The notes under the pieces were generated by a model that ran no database searches, was not told the origin of the DNA, and saw nothing but the letters and a program-made list of their open reading frames with translations. 64,000 bases of DNA from Lysobacter sp. ISL-50 (GTDB lineage Bacteria > Pseudomonadota > Gammaproteobacteria > Xanthomonadales > Xanthomonadaceae), in contig NZ_JAGGRI010000027.1 of assembly GCF_018612875.1 (NCBI RefSeq), positions 43,554-107,553 of the forward strand, in the 5' to 3' direction. Every line of letters starts with the position of its first letter. The first letter of the stretch is position 1. Both the position numbers and the translations under genes were made by a program. This document shows positions 1-17,640 of this stretch, one piece after another.

Positions 1-274
1 GCGGGTACTTCGCTTCCCGGCTAAAAATCTTGTCGGGATTGACGCCTTCGTCCTTCATCAATCGCCGCACTTCATCGACCCGGCCGGCATCGGCGGCCAG
101 GATCAACTGCTGCGCCTTGGGGTTGTCGGGGAACCAGGACGCCGCATCGATCGCCAGCGCCCGGTTGGACGGCGGAGCGTCGAGACAGCCCGTGCCGACC
201 AACAGTGCAAGAACGAGCAGCGCGCGCATGGCGTAAGCGGCGAATCGAGACAGCGGGATTGCGTGCAAGCTCAT
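1..274 (-). CDS. Ankyrin-type lipoprotein, C-terminus beyond left edge
   Basis: The reading frame is open to the left edge, so only about 91 N-terminal residues are visible. The ATG at 274 is chosen because AAGGA lies 8 nt upstream; an in-frame ATG at 229 is the alternative. The product starts with a signal peptide, a hydrophobic ALLVLALLVGTG stretch and then Cys (residue 30), which suggests lipidation, although the -3 residue of the lipobox is atypical. After the linker comes AQQLILAADAGRVDEV, followed by RRLMKDEGVNPD, the pattern of an ankyrin helix pair. A probable periplasmic or membrane-anchored binding protein; its partner is unknown. A degraded relative lies at 1305-1560. Confidence 0.7.
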   Translation of the reverse strand, partial: MSLHAIPLSRFAAYAMRALLVLALLVGTGCLDAPPSNRALAIDAASWFPDNPKAQQLILAADAGRVDEVRRLMKDEGVNPDKIFSREAKYP

Positions 275-447
275 TCTCCCGATCCTTGGACAGTACGACG
301 TGGGGTTGCAAGCGATTCTAAGCGTTCGATGCAACTGTGTCGCCGCTCACCGCGAAGCTGCGGATATTCCGTGCCGATGTGCGCAGTACAATGCATACGC
401 CGCTGCAGTCTGTGCGCGATGCCGCTTGCGGTCGTGAACGGCCGCGA

Positions 448-882
448 CTATTTCTTACTCTCCTCGCGCGCGCATACGGTCTGCCACAGCGCCTCTTTGA
501 AAGCGCCGATGCCCGGGTCGCCCTTGCTTGCAATCAGAGGCTCCAGGTCGTCGGGAACGTAAAACTTCGTGTAACCGACATACGCGCCGTCTCGATTCTT
601 CATGTTGACCTCGCCGCAAACGGCGTAGGGACGGCCTTCCTTGGTCAATCGAGGGCTCATTTCAATATTGCGGAACATGGCTGAGCCGCGATCGGTCAGC
701 TGGTCGAGAACGGCTCGTTTTGCCGCTTCGGTGGTGACAGGAGGACTGGGCGCTTCGACGCCGCGCGGATCGGCCTTGGCCGTAGGCGCGGTCGCCTTCG
801 TTTCGGCGAAAACGTTTGGAGCGAACGCGAACACGACCGCCATGGCGGCAAGCAGATGAAAGCGGATATTGAACAACGACAT
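448..882 (-). CDS. Small secreted protein of unknown function
   Basis: Codes for 144 residues. The ATG at 882 is preferred over upstream in-frame starts because GGAG sits 8 nt before it and a signal peptide follows at once (hydrophobic residues 9-24, likely cut after VFA). The mature part has a low-complexity Ala/Pro/Thr linker (about 27-55) and then a compact domain with AVCGEVNMKNRDGAYVGYTK, a pattern I know from small uncharacterised proteobacterial periplasmic proteins. Two cysteines (in the VCGEV motif and near the C-terminus, TVCARE) could form a disulfide. No operon partner is evident. Confidence 0.7.
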   Translation of the reverse strand: MSLFNIRFHLLAAMAVVFAFAPNVFAETKATAPTAKADPRGVEAPSPPVTTEAAKRAVLDQLTDRGSAMFRNIEMSPRLTKEGRPYAVCGEVNMKNRDGAYVGYTKFYVPDDLEPLIASKGDPGIGAFKEALWQTVCAREESKK

Positions 883-1304
883 TGAATTCTCCGGGACGCG
901 GGGGAGCCATCGGCCAACTCGCGACATGGTTTCAGATCGCGTGTCGGCGACGATGAATGACGAGGTGACTTGGCTGCGAACGACGCAGCTCATGAGAGAA
1001 CAAAAATTCGCGAAAAACAACGGCAACTAAAAGTTTCGCTTGCGGCGCATGTATTCATCATGATTTTTTGCACAGATTTTGCGATAAATTCTTTGAACGC
1101 AAGGCGCGAACGATGCTTTGCCGACACGAAATTTCCGCGAAAAATCGCCGACACGAATGCGGCGGATGAAGAGTGGATATCCAGTGCCCGCGCGTAATAC
1201 GCAATACCTGTACGCATCCCCACGATTGAACGCATACGCCGTCACTTCACCGCACGATTTGGCTCTGCGTCATCGCGTATCCAACGCCAGCCTTGTTGGT
1301 CTCA
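883..1304. other. Intergenic region, no gene recognised
   Basis: About 420 bases with visibly more A/T than the surroundings, for example around 1060-1100. It holds the upstream region of the small secreted protein. A short direct repeat (GCCGACACGAA near 1120 and 1148) is the only structure I can point to. Short open frames on both strands show no recognisable protein. Confidence 0.5.
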
Positions 1305-1560
1305 ACGGGCGCTTCGCTTCCCGGCTGAAAATCTTGTCGGGGCTGCGCCCTTGGTCAGCCGCTGCACTCATCGACCTGGCCGGCGTCGGCGGCCAGGATC
1401 AACTGCTGCGCCTTGGAGGTGTCCGGGAACCAGGATGCTGTATCGATCGATCGCCTACGTCCGGATGAACGGTGCAGCGTCCACGCAGCCGGTATTCGAC
1501 ATCATCAGCATCACGAACAGCGCCTGCGAGGCGCAGGTGGCAAGACGCGTAGAGCCATTC
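1305..1560 (-). pseudogene. Degraded copy of the ankyrin-type lipoprotein gene
   Basis: Read on the minus strand, this stretch aligns with positions 1-230. It keeps a lipobox-like MLMMSNTGCVDAAP (compare GTGCLDAPP), then a stop, then in another frame TASWFPDTSKAQQLILAADA (compare AASWFPDNPKAQQLILAADA), then a further frameshift and stop near 1360. The DNA match is strong around 1311-1345 and 1385-1440. No single frame spans it, so it is a remnant of a duplicated gene. Its left limit is uncertain because its counterpart runs off the window. Confidence 0.75.
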
Positions 1561-4405
<2,845 letters not shown>

Positions 4406-4434
4406 TCCATCGGCGACCCGCATGATCGCCTTGG

Positions 4435-4467
4435 AAACCCCGGCTTCGGCCGGGGTTTTCTTTTTTT
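4435..4467 (+). terminator. Rho-independent terminator of the M4 protease gene
   Basis: Perfect stem AAACCCCGGC / GCCGGGGTTT around a TTCG loop, followed by TTCTTTTTTT. It starts 30 nt after the protease stop codon. Confidence 0.93.
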
Positions 4468-4502
4468 CACCCGATGCTCTGCACGACAACGCGCTGCAGT
4501 TC

Positions 4503-4607
4503 TCCCCTTTGAAAAAGGGGGGTTAGGGGGGATTTGCTGTTGCTGTTGCTTTCCCGGTAAAGCGCCAAAAGCAAATCCCCCCTTGCCCCCCTTTTTCAAA
4601 GGGGGGA
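4503..4607. repeat. Fold-back repeat, copy 1
   Basis: Nested inverted repeat. The outer arms are CCCCTTTGAAAAAGGGG and its complement CCCCCCTTTTTCAAAGGGG; inner arms pair GGGGGGATTTGC with GCAAATCCCCCC. The centre (TTGCTGTTGCTGTTGC) differs from copies 2 and 3 at 17641 and 17831. It sits between the protease terminator and the convergent DUF1428 gene. No coding capacity; a MITE- or REP-like mobile repeat is likely. Confidence 0.85.
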
Positions 4608-4666
4608 ACTGCACGGAAGGGAACAGAATGGGAGGGAACGGCACGGGGAGGGAACAGCGCGTTCGC

Positions 4667-5023
4667 TCAGAAACTCACGATCGGCTTGAACCCGCCGTAG
4701 ATCATCCGCTTGAGGTCGAACGGCGTCTTCTTGGGATCCATATCCGCCAACCGCGGATCGTTGAGGACCCGCTTGTTGATCTTGTCGCGCTGCACCCGCG
4801 TCTTGTACACGATCCACGAGAACACCACGACTTCCCCCGGCTTGAGCTTCACCGCTTGCGGAAACGAAGTGGTCTTGCCGGGTTTGACGTCGTCCTCGAC
4901 CGTCTCCATATACGCCAGGGCGCCATGTTCCATCCAGATCTTTCCGGCCTTGCGCGCCAACGCGCGATACGCGGCGAGATCCTTCTTCGGCACCGCCAGT
5001 ACGAAACCATCCACGTAGCTCAT
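4667..5023 (-). CDS. DUF1428 family protein (YbaA-like)
   Basis: 118 residues, the usual length of this family, and colinear with E. coli YbaA by pattern: MSYVDGFVLAVPKKDLAAYR at the start, MEHGALAYMETVEDDVKPGK in the middle and DPKKTPFDLKRMIYGGF near the end. The fold is a ferredoxin-like dimer of the stress-responsive/ABM superfamily; no enzymatic activity is established for DUF1428. Cytosolic, no signal peptide. It lies 48 nt downstream of the MFS exporter gene on the same strand and may be co-transcribed with it. Confidence 0.9.
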   Translation of the reverse strand: MSYVDGFVLAVPKKDLAAYRALARKAGKIWMEHGALAYMETVEDDVKPGKTTSFPQAVKLKPGEVVVFSWIVYKTRVQRDKINKRVLNDPRLADMDPKKTPFDLKRMIYGGFKPIVSF

Positions 5024-5071
5024 ACATCCTCCGATAGAACAGTGACCCCTGTGTTGGACAAGCCCGCGCGA

Positions 5072-6535
5072 TCAGTGCAGCGCGGGCGCGGCCTCGTGCG
5101 CCGTGTCCCGCGCCGGCGCGCGCAACAACGAACCGCCGAGCAAGGCCGCGCTGAAACCGAATACCGCGCCGACCAGAAACGCGATGTGATAGCCGCTGGC
5201 CAGCGCCGCGAGCGGCTCGCCGCCGGCGGCGAGCGCGCCGCTGGTGCGCGAGGCCGCCAGGCTGGCCAGAATCGCCAGTCCGAGCGCGCCGCCCATCATG
5301 AAAGCGGTGTTGACCATGCCCGAGGCCAGACCCGATTCCGACGGCGCGACATCGCTCATCGCCGCCAGCAGCATCGGATTGAAGGCGATGCCGGCGCCCA
5401 GGCCGAGCAGCAGCATGCCCGGCAGCACGTCGCGCAGGAATTCGCCGTTCACCGGCGCGCGCGCGAACAGCAGCAGGCCGACGGTCGCCAACGCCAGTCC
5501 GAAGGCCAGGGGCCAGCGGACGCCGAAACGCATCACCAGCTTCGCCGACAAGCCCAGCGAAAACGCCGCCATGATCAGGTTCGCCGGCAGAAACGCCAGC
5601 CCCACCTGCATCGGCGTGTAGTGCAGCACCAGTTGCATGTACAACGCCGAGAGGAAGAACCACGCGAACATCGCCGCCGCCCACAGCACGCCGACCACGT
5701 TGGCGACCGCGACATTGCGCAGGCGGAACAGGCTCAACGGCATCAGCGGCGCGCGCACGCGCGATTCGATCCACAAGAACGCGGCCAGCAACGCCGCCGC
5801 GGCGCCCAGCAGCCCCAGCGTGCGCAGCGAGGTCCAACCGGCTTCGTTGCCGTTGACGATGGCGTACACCGCCAGCATCAACGAGGCGGTCACGGTCACC
5901 GAACCGGCCACGTCCAGATGCCCTTCGCCCTGTCCGGGCGCGGCCGGCAGCAGCTTCAAGGTGGCGGCGAGCACGATCGCGCCGAGCGGAATGTTGACCA
6001 GGAAGATCCAGTGCCAGTTCAGCACGTCGGTCAGCAGGCCGCCGAGCAGCACGCCAACGCTGCCGCCGCCGGCGCAGACGAAGCTGTACACGCCCATGGC
6101 TTTGGCGCGATCGGCCGGCTCGGTAAACAGATTCATGATCAGCGACAACGCCACCGCGGTGACGACGGCGCCGCCCAATCCCTGCACGCCGCGCGCGGCG
6201 ACCAGGAACACCTGACTGCCGGCCATGCCGCAGGCCAGCGAGGCCAGGGTGAAGATCGCGATGCCGATCAGGAACACGCGCCGGTGTCCGAACAGATCGC
6301 CCAGGCGCCCGCCCAACAGCAGGAAACCGCCGAACGTCAGCAGATAAGCGTTGACCACCCAGGCCAGCGAGGTCTCGGTGAATTTCAGATCGGTGCGGAT
6401 CGACGGCAGCGCCACGTTCACGATGGTGGTGTCGAGCACGATCATCAACGCGCCCATGCACAGCACCGCCAGCGCGACCCAGCGGTTGTCGTGGACGCTG
6501 CGCGCGGACGGGGAAACGGGTTCGGATGTGGTCAT
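5072..6535 (-). CDS. MFS drug exporter, DHA2 (EmrB/QacA) type
   Basis: A 488-residue inner-membrane transporter with about 14 hydrophobic segments. Diagnostic motifs: LDTTIVNVALP in helix 1 (motif D1), GGRLGDLFGHRR after helix 2 (motif A), and a glycine-rich motif C stretch (GGSVGVLLGGLL). The start is set at the ATG at 6535, 7 nt after AGGA; a TTG two codons upstream is also in frame. The family performs proton-driven efflux of drugs or metabolites; substrate unknown. No membrane-fusion partner (EmrA type) is adjacent, so it probably works alone in the inner membrane. An upstream regulator is not obvious. Confidence 0.93.
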   Translation of the reverse strand: MTTSEPVSPSARSVHDNRWVALAVLCMGALMIVLDTTIVNVALPSIRTDLKFTETSLAWVVNAYLLTFGGFLLLGGRLGDLFGHRRVFLIGIAIFTLASLACGMAGSQVFLVAARGVQGLGGAVVTAVALSLIMNLFTEPADRAKAMGVYSFVCAGGGSVGVLLGGLLTDVLNWHWIFLVNIPLGAIVLAATLKLLPAAPGQGEGHLDVAGSVTVTASLMLAVYAIVNGNEAGWTSLRTLGLLGAAAALLAAFLWIESRVRAPLMPLSLFRLRNVAVANVVGVLWAAAMFAWFFLSALYMQLVLHYTPMQVGLAFLPANLIMAAFSLGLSAKLVMRFGVRWPLAFGLALATVGLLLFARAPVNGEFLRDVLPGMLLLGLGAGIAFNPMLLAAMSDVAPSESGLASGMVNTAFMMGGALGLAILASLAASRTSGALAAGGEPLAALASGYHIAFLVGAVFGFSAALLGGSLLRAPARDTAHEAAPALH

Positions 6536-6768
6536 CGGCAAGTCCTGGTATCGCGCGTGATGGCGGATGGCGGCGCCGGCGGATCGAGCGCGGGCGCGGT
6601 GCCGCGACGCATCGTCGCGGGCGAAAATCGCGCATCGCCTCCGCGGCGGAGCGATCAGCGTTCGAAATAGGGCCGGTCCAATATCCCCACTCGTGCGCGG
6701 CCGCCACAGTGTGGTTTGTCATGTCCGGCCAAGCCGGCGGCGCATCGATTCGCGGGCGCGCACAACGC

Positions 6769-6793
6769 AACACGCCGCCCGAAGGCGGCGTGT
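6769..6793 (-). terminator. Probable terminator hairpin after yceI-like gene
   Basis: Stem ACACGCCGCC / GGCGGCGTGT with a CGAA-type loop, 28 nt beyond the stop codon. The T-run on the minus strand is poor, so efficiency is uncertain. The core is identical to the gyrA terminator hairpin. Confidence 0.5.
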
Positions 6794-6820
6794 CGTGAGC
6801 GAGCAATCGATTCGCCGGGC

Positions 6821-7399
6821 TTATTCGGCCGCGATCGCCTCGACCTGGATACGCAGCTCCACCGCCATGTCGAAGCCCCAATCCTTGCCCGCGCCCATGC
6901 CGAACTGATCGCGCTGGAAGGTGCCGCGGGCGTCGGCGCCGCAGACTTCGCGCTTGAACATCGGATGCGGCATGCACTTGAACTTGTTGATCGTCAGCGT
7001 CAGCGGCTTGGTCACGCCGAGCAGCGTCAGTTCGCCTTCGACCTTGCCCGGCACGCCGTCCTTGAAACCAGCGAGCTTGCCCTTGTAGGTCGCCTTCGGG
7101 AACTTGGCCGTGTTGAACAGTTCTTCCTTGTTGGCGTGTTCGTTCATCGCATCCAGGCCGAAATCCAGGCTGGTGGTATCGACGGTGACATCGACGGTGC
7201 CGCTGCCGGCCTTCTTGTCGAGGGTGATCGAGCCTTCGGACTTGTTGAACTTCCCGCGCCAGGTGGACAGGCCCATGTGATCGGCTTCGAAGCTGGGATA
7301 AGTGTGGGACGGATCGATCTTGTAGGTCACCGGCGCGGCGGCGGCGGCGCCCGCGAACAGGACGAGCGAGGTCATGGCGCAGAGCGTGAGCTTGTTCAT
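6821..7399 (-). CDS. YceI-family periplasmic lipid-binding protein
   Basis: 192 residues. The start at 7399 gives a clean Sec signal peptide (MNKLTLCAMTSLVLFAGAAA, cut near AAA-APV); upstream in-frame starts give no plausible protein. The mature domain shows the YceI pattern: YKIDPSHTYPSFEADHMGLSTWRGKF at the start, GLDAMNEHANKEELFNTAKFPKATYKG in the middle and the LTLLGVTKPLTLTINKF block. The family forms an extended lipocalin-like beta barrel that binds polyisoprenoid-type lipids, and members are often induced by alkaline pH or osmotic stress. No cytochrome b561 gene, a frequent partner, is next to it here. Monocistronic by context. Confidence 0.93.
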   Translation of the reverse strand: MNKLTLCAMTSLVLFAGAAAAAPVTYKIDPSHTYPSFEADHMGLSTWRGKFNKSEGSITLDKKAGSGTVDVTVDTTSLDFGLDAMNEHANKEELFNTAKFPKATYKGKLAGFKDGVPGKVEGELTLLGVTKPLTLTINKFKCMPHPMFKREVCGADARGTFQRDQFGMGAGKDWGFDMAVELRIQVEAIAAE

Positions 7400-7623
7400 G
7401 GTGCGGTCCCGTGGCGAAAGTCGGGGCACGCTACCACCCGCCCAGCGCGAGTCGCAATCGCGGCGGCGCGCGGGATCGCTCCACCGTTGGAGTATGCGAA
7501 AACGATCCGGGTTTACGACGCAGTGCAGCATCGGCCGGTGCGCAGGCGTTCGGCCTTGCATGGCGCAGCGGCGGCGCACGCCGGCATGCATCGCTGATCC
7601 CGATCGCACCGCGATCCGCATCG

Positions 7624-7658
7624 CCCAAAAACAAAACGCCGCCCGAAGGCGGCGTTTT
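7624..7658 (-). terminator. Rho-independent terminator of gyrA
   Basis: Stem AAAACGCCGCC / GGCGGCGTTTT. Read on the minus strand it is followed by a T-rich run (GTTTTTGGG). It starts 23 nt after the gyrA stop codon. Confidence 0.88.
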
Positions 7659-7680
7659 GCTGATTGCTTCAGCGTACTGC

Positions 7681-10428
<2,748 letters not shown>

Positions 10429-10572
10429 CAGGGTTCCGTTGCGTGCGGTGGTTCGAACGACCCGGGCGAACGGAGCAGGCATTCCGTGCGGAACGCCGGT
10501 AAAACCACCGGAAACAGTCCCTCGGCGGGCCTGTCCTGCAGCTCGCTCGGGGCGGCATCAAAGAGACGTGAA

Positions 10573-10581
10573 ATCATATCA
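10573..10581 (-). promoter_or_regulatory. Probable extended -10 promoter of gyrA
   Basis: On the minus strand the sequence TGATATGAT is a TGn extended -10 element. The hexamer TATGAT differs from consensus at one base. No good -35 is visible, as is usual for extended -10 promoters. It lies about 145 nt upstream of the gyrA start. Confidence 0.45.
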
Positions 10582-10743
10582 CGAAACGCGCTTTCACAGG
10601 GCCCCGATTCCCACGCAGAAACAAGCACTTGGCGGGAATTTTCAGCTGCGCTGCAGCATCGCTGGCGGGGCTGGGTTGCCGGGGTGGCGCGCCGGGGTTT
10701 TGCGATGGCTGCGGAGGGGGCTTGCAGCGCTATTCCCCACGGC

Positions 10744-10909
10744 CGTCATTCCCGCGAAGGCGGGAATCCAGAGACTTCAGCGCCACCCTTCCAGCACGTC
10801 ATTCCCGCGAACGCGGGCTCCGCTTTACTTCGGCGGAGCCGAACATCCAGCGACTTCAAACGTTCTCGCACGAAAAGCCCTGGATTCCCGCGTTCGCGGG
10901 AATGACGAT
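10744..10909. repeat. Cluster of ATTCCCGCGAA-type palindromic repeats
   Basis: Three units of the imperfect palindrome ATTCCCGCGAANGCGGGAAT. One lies at 10744-10780, one at 10798 onward (right arm altered to GCGGGCTCC), and one at 10879-10909 in inverted orientation. Each palindrome flank carries CCAG(A/C)GACTTC or its complement. The same family recurs at 40329-40414. Repeats of this type are widespread in proteobacterial intergenic DNA. Confidence 0.85.
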
Positions 10910-11023
10910 CGTGTAGGTTTCGCAGAGTCAGGGCCTTGAAGATCTCGCGGGATTGAAGCCCTTGAAGGTTCCAGCGAACTCGCCTCACCGAAGCCGAAGC
11001 CGCAACCCCACCGCACCCTCGCC

Positions 11024-12082
11024 TCACCCCCCGAACGCCGCCTTCATCGCCACCGCGTCCGGCCGCTCGATCACCCCGCGCTCGGTCACGATGGCGTCGA
11101 TCAGCTCGTGCGGGGTGACGTCGAAGACCGGGTTCCAGGCCCCGACCCGCTCGGCCGCGGTGCGGGCGCCGCCGACCGAGAACAGCTCGCCGGGGTCGCG
11201 TTCCTCGATCTCGATCAGATCGCCGGACGCGGTGGCCATGTCCACGGTCGACGACGGCGCGGCGACCATGAACTTGACGCCGTGGTGGCGCGCGGAAATC
11301 GCCAGTTGATAGGTGCCGATCTTGTTCGCGGTGTCGCCGTTGGCGCAGATGCGGTCGGCGCCGACGATCACCCAGCCGACCTTGCCGGTCTTCATCAGAT
11401 GGGCGGCGGCCGAGTCGGCGATCAGGGTCGGCGCGATGCCGTCCTGTTCGAGCTCCCACACCGTCAGGCGCGCGCCCTGCAGCCACGGCCGGGTCTCGCC
11501 CGCGAACACCTGCGCGATGCGGCCCTGGGCGACGCCGGCGCGGATCACGCCCAACGCGGTGCCGAAGCCGGCGGTGGCCAGCGAGCCGGTATTGCAATGG
11601 GTCAGCACGCCACTGCCCGGCACGATCAAAGCCGCGCCCAGCGCGCCCATGCGACGGTTGGCGGCCAGGTCCTCGTCGGCGATGGCCTGCGCCTCGCGGT
11701 TCAGGACCTCGCGCCAGTCGGCGCCGGCCGCGGCCAACACCCGGCGCATGCGCGCCAGCGCCCAGGCCAGATTGACCGCGGTCGGGCGGGCGGCGTTGAG
11801 GCGCTGCATGGCCGATTCGACTGCGGCCAACGCCTGCGCGCCGTCGGCGGCGTCGATATCGCGCGCCGCCAGGACCACGCCCCAGGCCGCGGCGATGCCG
11901 ATCGCCGGCGCGCCGCGCACGGTCAGCGCGTGGATCGCGGCGGCGACCGCGTCGCTGTCGTCGCAGCGCACGTAGTCCACCGCGAACGGCAGCTTGCGCT
12001 GGTCGAGCAATTCCAGGGCCTCGCCGGTCCAGCGGATCGGGCGAATGCGGTCATAACGGTCGAAATCGATGGCGTCGTTCAT
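11024..12082 (-). CDS. mtnA: Methylthioribose-1-phosphate isomerase
   Basis: 352 residues, standard length. Isomerises 5-methylthioribose-1-phosphate to 5-methylthioribulose-1-phosphate in the methionine salvage pathway; cytosolic. Family signatures of the eIF2B-alpha-like fold: [15 protein letters not shown] near the N-terminus, [12 protein letters not shown] carrying the catalytic Cys, and [18 protein letters not shown] carrying the catalytic Asp. The start ATG at 12082 gives [18 protein letters not shown], aligned with the family start. No other salvage genes are adjacent, so mtnA is isolated here. No riboswitch-like structure is evident upstream. Confidence 0.96.
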   Translation of the reverse strand: MNDAIDFDRYDRIRPIRWTGEALELLDQRKLPFAVDYVRCDDSDAVAAAIHALTVRGAPAIGIAAAWGVVLAARDIDAADGAQALAAVESAMQRLNAARPTAVNLAWALARMRRVLAAAGADWREVLNREAQAIADEDLAANRRMGALGAALIVPGSGVLTHCNTGSLATAGFGTALGVIRAGVAQGRIAQVFAGETRPWLQGARLTVWELEQDGIAPTLIADSAAAHLMKTGKVGWVIVGADRICANGDTANKIGTYQLAISARHHGVKFMVAAPSSTVDMATASGDLIEIEERDPGELFSVGGARTAAERVGAWNPVFDVTPHELIDAIVTERGVIERPDAVAMKAAFGG

Positions 12083-12149
12083 GCCCCAAGTTTAACGGAT
12101 GCATGGGTCGGTCCCGAAATCGACCGCGGCAGCTGTTGTGGGACGGTTT

Positions 12150-12177
12150 TTGTGGGAGGGCCTTCAGGCCCGATGCT
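12150..12177. repeat. GGGCCTTCAGGCCC repeat, single copy
   Basis: Palindromic core GGGCCTTCAGGCCC flanked by TGTGGGA on the left and GATGC on the right, between mtnA and the DUF3011 gene. Other copies are at 47362-47388 and in the array 47463-47579. Confidence 0.8.
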
Positions 12178-12228
12178 CTTCGCTCCGAAGCGAAGCAACC
12201 CCAAGCAAACCCCTGCCGCGCAAACGAC

Positions 12229-12256
12229 AACGCCCCGATCCTGCGACCGGGGCGTT
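12229..12256 (-). terminator. Probable terminator after first DUF3011 gene
   Basis: Stem AACGCCCCG / CGGGGCGTT around a short loop, 33 nt after the stop codon of the DUF3011 gene. There is no strong T-run, so termination efficiency is uncertain. Confidence 0.6.
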
Positions 12257-12289
12257 GCGCGAATCAAGCGCGGTACAAGCTAAACGCGA

Positions 12290-13048
12290 TCAATCGACCT
12301 GGAAGCGCCCGCGGCAACCGCCGGACACCCACACGCCGGCGCGATCCCAGCCCCAGGTCTGGCCTTCGATGCACGGCGAGCCCGAGTTCTGGCGCAGCAG
12401 GCGCACGTCGCGGCGCACGCTCATGTTGCAGCGGTTCTGCCGGTTGTTGTTCGACTCGCAGCTGATCTCCTGACCGCCGCCGCCGTTCCAACCGCCGTTG
12501 CCGCCGCCGTTCCAGCCGCCGCCACCGCCCCAGCCACCGCCTCGTCCGGCGACGAATTCGCCGCGGCAACCCTTGTTCACCCACACCTCGCCCTGACGCG
12601 AGCCCCAGCTCTGGCCCTCGATGCACGAGGTGCTGGACAGCTGACGCTGCAGGCGCGCGCGATTGCCGTTGATGGGACAGGTGCGATAACGGCCGCTGTC
12701 GGATTCGCAACGCACCACATCGCCGCTGCCGTTGTTGCCGCCGTTCCAACCGCCGCCGCCGCGGCCCAGTTCGAATTCGGCGCGGCAACCTTCCGACACC
12801 CACACGCTGCCGCGGTCGTAACCCCAGCTGCGGCCCTGGATGCAGGAAGACTTGGACAGCTGGCGCGACATGCGCACGCCACCGCGCGTGTCGGCATCGC
12901 AACGGCGCTGACGGCCGCTGTCGGATTCGCAACGGATCACATTGCCGCCGTTGCCGTAGTCGTCGTACTGCGGCGCGGCCTGGGCGGCGCCGGCGGACAG
13001 GCCGAGGCCGATTACCAGCCCCATCCCGGAAAGCATGCGTGCGGACAT
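12290..13048 (-). CDS. Secreted DUF3011 protein with three repeats
   Basis: 252 residues. AAGGAG lies 7 nt before the start, and a signal peptide ends near AAQA-APQ. Three DUF3011 repeats follow (about 37-93, 111-166, 194-250). Each begins with a Cys-Glu-Ser motif (RCESDSGR type), has a second Cys about 10 residues on, then RQLS...SCI.G.SWG, and ends with VWVS.GCRAEF. Each repeat thus has four regularly placed Cys, suggesting two disulfides. Glycine/asparagine/tryptophan-rich linkers (GGGGWNGGNNG type) separate them. The function of DUF3011 is not established; it is common in Xanthomonadaceae. A paralogue lies directly upstream on the same strand. Confidence 0.9.
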   Translation of the reverse strand: MSARMLSGMGLVIGLGLSAGAAQAAPQYDDYGNGGNVIRCESDSGRQRRCDADTRGGVRMSRQLSKSSCIQGRSWGYDRGSVWVSEGCRAEFELGRGGGGWNGGNNGSGDVVRCESDSGRYRTCPINGNRARLQRQLSSTSCIEGQSWGSRQGEVWVNKGCRGEFVAGRGGGWGGGGGWNGGGNGGWNGGGGQEISCESNNNRQNRCNMSVRRDVRLLRQNSGSPCIEGQTWGWDRAGVWVSGGCRGRFQVD

Positions 13049-13276
13049 GTAGGTGCTCCTTGTCGTTGTCGATTTGCCGAGGACTCTAGCTGAGCGGGCT
13101 TAACGCCAGCTCAAGATTTCCCGTACTTCGATGGCCCAGACAGAAACAGCCCCGAAACATTCATGACTCACTAATTTTGCGCCTTGTTTTGCGCCGAATC
13201 TCCGCCGTTGGTCGCATGACCTTCGGCCTATGCGCCGCCATCCATGCGCAAGGTAGCGCGACTTTTGCGCAGTGCA

Positions 13277-14011
13277 TCAACCGCCGCTGCGGCGGAAATC
13301 GAGTTCGAATTCGGCCCGGCAACCGTCTTCCACCCACACGCCGTGCGCGTCGAAACCCCAATTGCGGCCTTCGACGCATTCCGACTTCGACAGCTGCTTG
13401 ACCATGCGCACGCCAGCGCCGGTTTCGCCGTCGCAACGGCGCGCGCGGCGGTCCCGCGATTCGCAGCGCAGCACCGTGGCCGGCGCGGCCGCTTCGGGTT
13501 CCGGCTCGGCGCCGAGCAGGCGGAATTCGCCGCGGCAACCGCTGGCGACCCATACGCCGCTGGCGTCGGTGCCCCAACTTTGATTGCGCAGGCAAGGTTG
13601 TTTGGACAATTGCTGGGCCAGTGCGACACCGGCTTCGGTCTGGGCCGGGCAATGGTTCCAGCGCCCGCCGCGAGACTCACACTTGATCACCCGCGCGCCG
13701 CGGGTGCTGCCGGCGCCGCTGCCGCCCTTGCCGAGCACGAAGTCGGCCGAACAGCCTTGCGATACCCACACGCCGCCGCGATCGGCGCCCCAGGTGGTGC
13801 CTTCCACGCAGGGCTTGCCCGAGGTACGCCGGATCAAGCGCACGCCGCCGCGCGTGTCGGCCGGACAGTGCACGGTTTCTTCGTTATTCGATGCGCAGCG
13901 CAAGACATCGCCGCCGAAAAGCCGTTCGCCGGCCGGTTCCGCGCGCACCATGCCCGCGCACGCCATCGCGGCGAACGCAAACAGATGGATCGCGGCTTTC
14001 ACATTGCGCAT
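13277..14011 (-). CDS. Second secreted DUF3011 protein, paralogue
   Basis: 244 residues from the ATG at 14011; an in-frame GTG at 14026 is possible. Signal peptide MRNVKAAIHLFAFAAMACAG, cut near VRA-EPA. It has three DUF3011 repeats like its neighbour, each with the four-Cys pattern and a VWV..GC(R/S)A.F ending. The linkers differ: here they are Gly/Ser or Glu/Pro/Ala rich (GAEPEPEAAAPA) instead of Gly/Asn/Trp rich. The two genes are 228 nt apart on the same strand and probably arose by an old duplication, since repeat sequence has diverged. Likely periplasmic or extracellular; the binding target is unknown. Confidence 0.88.
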   Translation of the reverse strand: MRNVKAAIHLFAFAAMACAGMVRAEPAGERLFGGDVLRCASNNEETVHCPADTRGGVRLIRRTSGKPCVEGTTWGADRGGVWVSQGCSADFVLGKGGSGAGSTRGARVIKCESRGGRWNHCPAQTEAGVALAQQLSKQPCLRNQSWGTDASGVWVASGCRGEFRLLGAEPEPEAAAPATVLRCESRDRRARRCDGETGAGVRMVKQLSKSECVEGRNWGFDAHGVWVEDGCRAEFELDFRRSGG

Positions 14012-14114
14012 GCATGGCCCCCGCACCCGATGCGGTCACTCTAACCGTGAACTGCTAACTTGCAATGAAAAAACTGGGATCGGGGGCCGGTGTGAAGCGC
14101 GGGGTTCATCGCGG

Positions 14115-17599
<3,485 letters not shown>

Positions 17600-17640
17600 T
17601 TATGGCGGATGCTGATGGCCGATGCAGGCGTAGAAACATG

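Larger units (their letters stand above)
10429..11023. other. Intergenic region between mtnA and gyrA
   Basis: About 595 bases. It contains the gyrA promoter at the left end and a compound repeat (10744-10909) on the right. The remaining sequence, including that near the mtnA stop, shows no gene. Confidence 0.6.

Noticed and set aside
12290..14011. DUF3011 repeats considered as possible toxin/antitoxin or effector genes
   Set aside because: Both have signal peptides and no catalytic motif, and no immunity gene is adjacent. They are better described as secreted proteins of unknown function.
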